Of a DNA stretch of 64,000 nt, positions 62,801 through 64,000 are shown in pieces; the stretch's first letter is position 1, and the number at the start of each line of letters is the position of its first letter. Below the pieces are notes generated by a model. That model saw only the letters and a program-made list of their open reading frames with translations. It did not search any database and was not told where the DNA came from. Made by a program: the position numbers and the translations under genes. Source of the stretch: Apostichopus japonicus (taxonomy: Eukaryota; Echinodermata; Holothuroidea; Aspidochirotida; Stichopodidae); the NCBI RefSeq assembly GCF_037975245.1, contig NC_092564.1, forward strand, positions 12,114,484 to 12,178,483, given 5' to 3'.

Positions 62801-64000
62801 TGAAAAACGTACAAAATGCTGTGGAAACAGAAAAGACCAGTCATCATTATATACTGTAGGTCTTGCAAACATCTACATCTTTAACAACTGTGACCAGATA
62901 TGAAAATCTTTCAGTTTATCCAATAGACTGCCCCACCCTTACCCCCCCCCCCCTTTCCCAACTACTGTACCTCTCATGGGAACTAGTTATACTATTATAG
63001 TGGTGATGGTAGAAAATGTCATCCAAGACTGCTCTGTCATTTATACAAAGTTAAAAAAAAAACATTTTGATTAATTTATTTAGGATCTATAAAGCAATGG
63101 ACTAACATTATTAAACATTTAGGCCTGCCCTTAGGAGCCGACAACAATATCAATTCAGCATTCCAGAGAATTAGCATACTTTAAAAGCAGAACATCTTGA
63201 AAAGTGAAAAAACTATAGAAACACATGTTATACTCAAATATTTTGGTTTGTTTTTCTCTTGTTGCAATGACATATCAAGACTATAAAAGTTCTACCTAAA
63301 AGTCATCCTCTAACAAATAGCTGGTTTAGGAACATTTAAATAGTTGTAACCACACTGACCTCTCAGTCAGATTGAGGGACATCCAATATATTTATGAATT
63401 GGTCAGAATGGTGTAAAGTTACAACCTAACCCAAAAATGCAGTAATACTGATGATACAATACATGGAACAGATCACAAAAGTTGTCCTCACCGACATAAA
63501 TCCGTTGGGAGTACCTGCCCATCAGGAGTAGGACACAGACGTGTAAGGGTATCAAATTAATAATGAAAACATAGCCACCCCAAGCTGATACCTGGTGGAA
63601 TGAAAAAAAAATAGTAAATACATCATCAATGTGACATCACCAAGTCCGTTAACCAACCATCTTTATTTACTAATGAAAGTAATGTCAAGCTCGAAAAAGC
63701 TTGCTGACGAAACACGGATGGTTTAACTTCAACTCAATATATAAATACGTCAACTCAAGGAGGCAATAAATATTTTGAAGCCGTGTAGATGCAAGGCTTT
63801 CATTTTAATAGTTTTAATAGTTTAGTACATCAAGGAAGTAAGCGATGACAAAACATGGACGAGGCTAATTTTACGTCGTGACTGTAGACTACTTCTGTAG
63901 CCGTGGAACGATATCCACTATTTCCTCAAACTCACCATGTAAAAATATGACAAAGCTGTTCCTGCGGCCCATGCTACCGAACCACGTTTTACCGCTTTAA
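38761..64000 (-). CDS. STT3B: STT3B, catalytic subunit of oligosaccharyltransferase (3' part)
   Basis: Thirteen exons: complement(join(38761..38853,49808..50011,50385..50498,51128..51301,52243..52414,53896..54083,54552..54769,56419..56573,58106..58154,58837..58983,62720..62818,63492..63591,63936..>64000)). They give 591 C-terminal residues, in frame throughout. STT3 transfers the dolichol-linked glycan to Asn in N-x-S/T sequons in the ER lumen. Visible motifs: RTSEHM, the external-loop motif SVSEHQP, the sequon-binding WWDYG, and DNNTWNNSH, whose sequons are glycosylated in yeast Stt3. It is STT3B rather than STT3A by four features: the charged linker before [30 protein letters not shown], and the long Lys-rich C-tail ending in a separate exon. 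Roughly the first 230-240 residues lie off the window. Intron phases agree at every joint. The largest intron, 10,954 nt, lies before the last exon. Homology was judged from memory of the human protein. Confidence 0.95.
38911..40407. repeat. 114-bp satellite array with 342-bp higher-order period
   Basis: About thirteen monomers start 'actgagagaattctactcc' at 38911, 39025, 39139, 39253, 39367, 39481, 39595, 39709, 39823, 39937 and then at less regular spacing. Diagnostic variants recur exactly 342 bp apart (39101/39443, 39151/39493, 39281/39623), showing duplication of a block of three monomers. The right part is decayed. The array continues for one fragment at 41676-41730, after the TTAA element. 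Confidence 0.95.
40412..41671. mobile_element. 1.26-kb TTAA-flanked element with internal duplication
   Basis: The termini AGGAATTGTCTGGTGG and, inverted, AAGGATTGTCTGGTGG are flanked by TTAA (40408-40411 and 41672-41675), inside a satellite monomer. Two internal halves repeat one another (about 40880-41110 and 41150-41400; for example 'cgcgttggagctggat' and 'tttcaccggaaatta'). No transposase was seen. The TTAA target fits piggyBac- or Kolobok-type mobilisation; which one is not decidable here. Confidence 0.8.
42020..42120 (+). repeat. Possible tRNA-like relic
   Basis: 'ggatagatcagttggtaaagc' followed by 'gggcttgtaaaccc' looks like the D-arm and anticodon arm of a tRNA. The T-arm (B-box) is not recognisable. 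It is probably a decayed SINE head. Confidence 0.3.
43572..43924 (+). mobile_element. TTAA MITE family M2, copy 1
   Basis: The ends AGGCATTGAAGACTCGC and, inverted, AGGGTGTAAGGACTCGC are flanked by TTAA (43568-43571 and 43925-43928). It matches 54805-55163 in inverted orientation along the whole length. Internal open frames ([14 protein letters not shown]..) are shared only because the repeat is shared. Confidence 0.88.
43929..45400. other. Intron sequence, nothing recognised
   Basis: Part of the long STT3B intron. No repeat or coding signal was supported. Confidence 0.4.
45404..45842. repeat. Tandem repeat with 114-bp period and about 45-bp subunit
   Basis: 'aacgtgttagggaacacac' recurs at 45437, 45551 and 45665. 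Inside each unit two shorter versions of 'ctgtgatcctacactctg' followed by 'tacagtgatgta(t/a)gtacac' alternate. It is unrelated in sequence to the 38.9-kb satellite. Confidence 0.9.
46341..46485. repeat. Near-perfect long hairpin
   Basis: Left arm 'tcagaggacaagaaattcgg' and onward through 'cagcctaagaggag' is repeated inverted, ending 'cttgtcctctga' at 46485. Arms are about 62 bp with one extra T, around an AT loop. It would fold into a strong stem. Confidence 0.93.
46691..47334. mobile_element. Nested hAT-like element
   Basis: The ends CAAGGGCAGCGGAACCGG and, inverted, CAAGGGCGGCGGAAGC are flanked by CCTGGAC (46684-46690 and 47335-47341), a 7-bp identity. The left half contains a piece of the shared module (about 46815-46925), apparently left from the right end of an element like 33078-34576. 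Confidence 0.75.
47903..49807. other. Intron sequence, nothing recognised
   Basis: Part of the long STT3B intron. Short plus- and minus-strand open frames here have no family resemblance. Confidence 0.4.
49808..50011 (-). CDS. STT3B: STT3B exon, [13 protein letters not shown]
   Basis: Encodes [37 protein letters not shown] and a Lys-rich tail ending SSKK. It is followed by the donor gttagt. Reading on would add about ten residues to a stop at 49781, but the spliced continuation matches the family much better. Confidence 0.92.
50385..50498 (-). CDS. STT3B: STT3B exon, [12 protein letters not shown]
   Basis: 38 codons: [19 protein letters not shown] to CYYRFGEVQ. Phase 0 at both ends. It was not visible as a separate long open frame because it has no internal Met start of its own. 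Confidence 0.95.
50769..50836. repeat. (GAG)n-type microsatellite
   Basis: Purine run 'gaggaggagcaggagcagg' and onward. It lies in the STT3B intron between the exons at 50385 and 51128 and explains the Glu-rich and Pro-rich frames there. Confidence 0.9.
51128..51301 (-). CDS. STT3B: STT3B exon, GKAMSS to HPQDIR
   Basis: Encodes [39 protein letters not shown] and [18 protein letters not shown]. Phase 0 at both ends. Confidence 0.95.
51805..52175. repeat. Palindromic minisatellite in STT3B intron
   Basis: About twenty units of 'gcatactgagcagtatg' run head to tail, with variants 'gaatactcagcagtatg'. A block containing the odd word 'gtacagtagtatgg' occurs twice, about 124 bp apart, so larger blocks were duplicated. 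Each unit is nearly its own reverse complement. Confidence 0.93.
52243..52414 (-). CDS. STT3B: STT3B exon with catalytic-domain WWDYG
   Basis: Encodes [39 protein letters not shown] and [18 protein letters not shown] recognises the +2 Ser/Thr of the sequon. The donor gtgagt lies 67 nt from a palindromic minisatellite. Confidence 0.96.
53896..54083 (-). CDS. STT3B: STT3B exon: linker and final TM segment
   Basis: Encodes [17 protein letters not shown], then a helix with [14 protein letters not shown], then [20 protein letters not shown]. It ends inside the Gly codon (phase 2). Confidence 0.94.
54552..54769 (-). CDS. STT3B: STT3B exon: last helix and acidic linker
   Basis: Encodes [36 protein letters not shown] and then a strongly charged linker ([19 protein letters not shown]) ending KLYDK. 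The linker is typical of STT3B in position but lineage-specific in sequence. Confidence 0.93.
54805..55163 (-). mobile_element. TTAA MITE family M2, copy 2
   Basis: Flanked by TTAA (54801-54804 and 55164-55167), with ends AGGCATGGAAGACTCGCCC and its partner on the left. It is inverted relative to the copy at 43572-43924 and lies in the STT3B intron 36 bp from the exon at 54769. Confidence 0.88.
55164..55733. repeat. Direct duplication of a 279-bp unit
   Basis: Two head-to-tail copies (55164-55442 and 55443-55733) share 'gttagcagcagagaggctc', 'ctgaaaatacagaaggctgg', 'gacagctctacacagtac' and 'gacctgtcaactggagag', and end near 'acaggtaagtgaggagc'. Small indels separate them. The copies lie in an STT3B intron. 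Confidence 0.92.
56419..56573 (-). CDS. STT3B: STT3B exon with SVSEHQP
   Basis: Encodes [20 protein letters not shown], then the helix [18 protein letters not shown], and ends NDERVF. SVSE is the loop motif that contacts substrate in STT3 enzymes. The donor is gtaagt. Confidence 0.95.
58106..58154 (-). CDS. STT3B: STT3B mini-exon, [12 protein letters not shown]
   Basis: 49 bp encoding the loop [15 protein letters not shown], starting in phase 1 and ending in phase 2. It is too short to be found as an open frame. The reading is secured by both joints and by the family motif [19 protein letters not shown]. Confidence 0.93.
58837..58983 (-). CDS. STT3B: STT3B exon, [10 protein letters not shown]
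   Basis: Encodes [20 protein letters not shown] and the following helix [20 protein letters not shown]. Phase 1 at both ends. The intron to the next upstream exon is 3.7 kb and shows no recognised repeat beyond homopolymer runs. Confidence 0.93.
58984..62719 (-). other. STT3B intron, 3.7 kb
   Basis: Only simple features were seen: C-runs at about 59576 and 60465, and a duplicated palindromic word built on 'gatgtgacatcacatga' at 61584-61645. No hidden exon was found, and the flanking exons join in frame without one. Confidence 0.6.
62720..62818 (-). CDS. STT3B: STT3B exon with RTSEHM
   Basis: Encodes [20 protein letters not shown] and ends AAAG in phase 1 before gtaaga. It is bounded by acceptor ttccacag. 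An overlapping plus-strand open frame is a shadow. Confidence 0.93.
63492..63591 (-). CDS. STT3B: STT3B exon, [10 protein letters not shown]
   Basis: The acceptor ccaccag precedes GTA TCA GCT TGG. The exon encodes [17 protein letters not shown] and RYSQRIYV, and ends in phase 1 before gtgagg. Confidence 0.93.
63936..64000 (-). CDS. STT3B: STT3B exon (partial, most 5' in window)
   Basis: Encodes [15 protein letters not shown].. to YFYM, part of a transmembrane segment. It ends ATG before donor gtgagt. The exon continues beyond the right edge. Confidence 0.9.

Overview
The window is animal nuclear DNA. The genes have spliceosomal introns with GT..AG borders. Intergenic space is large and AT-rich, with many (TA)n tracts, tRNA-derived SINEs and DNA-transposon remnants. 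The encoded proteins (Patched-domain transporters and the oligosaccharyltransferase subunit STT3B) are metazoan in type. The repeat style (MITE swarms with a GGCGTA-type terminal repeat, and an expanded Patched-domain family) suggests a marine invertebrate deuterostome, possibly an echinoderm. That placement is inference, and I cannot name a species.

Layout. Positions 1-9800 are repeats: a GC-rich tandem block, a tRNA-derived SINE, a nested transposon pair (a 1956-bp element inside one arm of a long inverted-repeat element), a 20-bp minisatellite, a LINE remnant and an old fold-back. Positions 9807-14027 and 22676-26680 hold two head-to-tail paralogous genes on the minus strand. Each has two coding exons and encodes a complete 12-TM Patched-domain (PTCHD3-like, RND superfamily) protein of 872 or 924 residues, with the single coding intron at the same codon. 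SINEs, two copies of one hAT-like MITE and microsatellites lie between them. Positions 27728-29646 hold the second copy of the 1.9-kb element. Positions 29650-38760 carry no gene I can support, only a 1.5-kb hAT-like element, minisatellites and TA tracts.

From 38761 to the right edge the minus strand carries the 3' part of an STT3B gene. I find thirteen exons, covering the C-terminal 591 residues; the N-terminal part lies beyond base 64000. The last coding exon (38761-38853, 30 codons plus stop) is separated from the rest by an intron of about 11 kb. That intron holds a 114-bp satellite with a 342-bp higher-order period, a TTAA-flanked element inserted into the satellite, a second 114-bp-period repeat, a TTAA MITE and a nest of hAT-like elements.

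The genes do not form a pathway: the Patched-like pair is a local tandem duplication, and STT3B is an unlinked housekeeping gene. The most unusual content is structural: several transposons with intact target-site duplications (5 bp, 8 bp or TTAA), a subterminal module of about 100 bp shared by elements that otherwise differ, repeated decoys of a 3' splice site in one intron, and a palindromic minisatellite 67 nt from an STT3B splice donor. All coordinates and translations were worked out by eye from the sequence; no alignment or database search was run.
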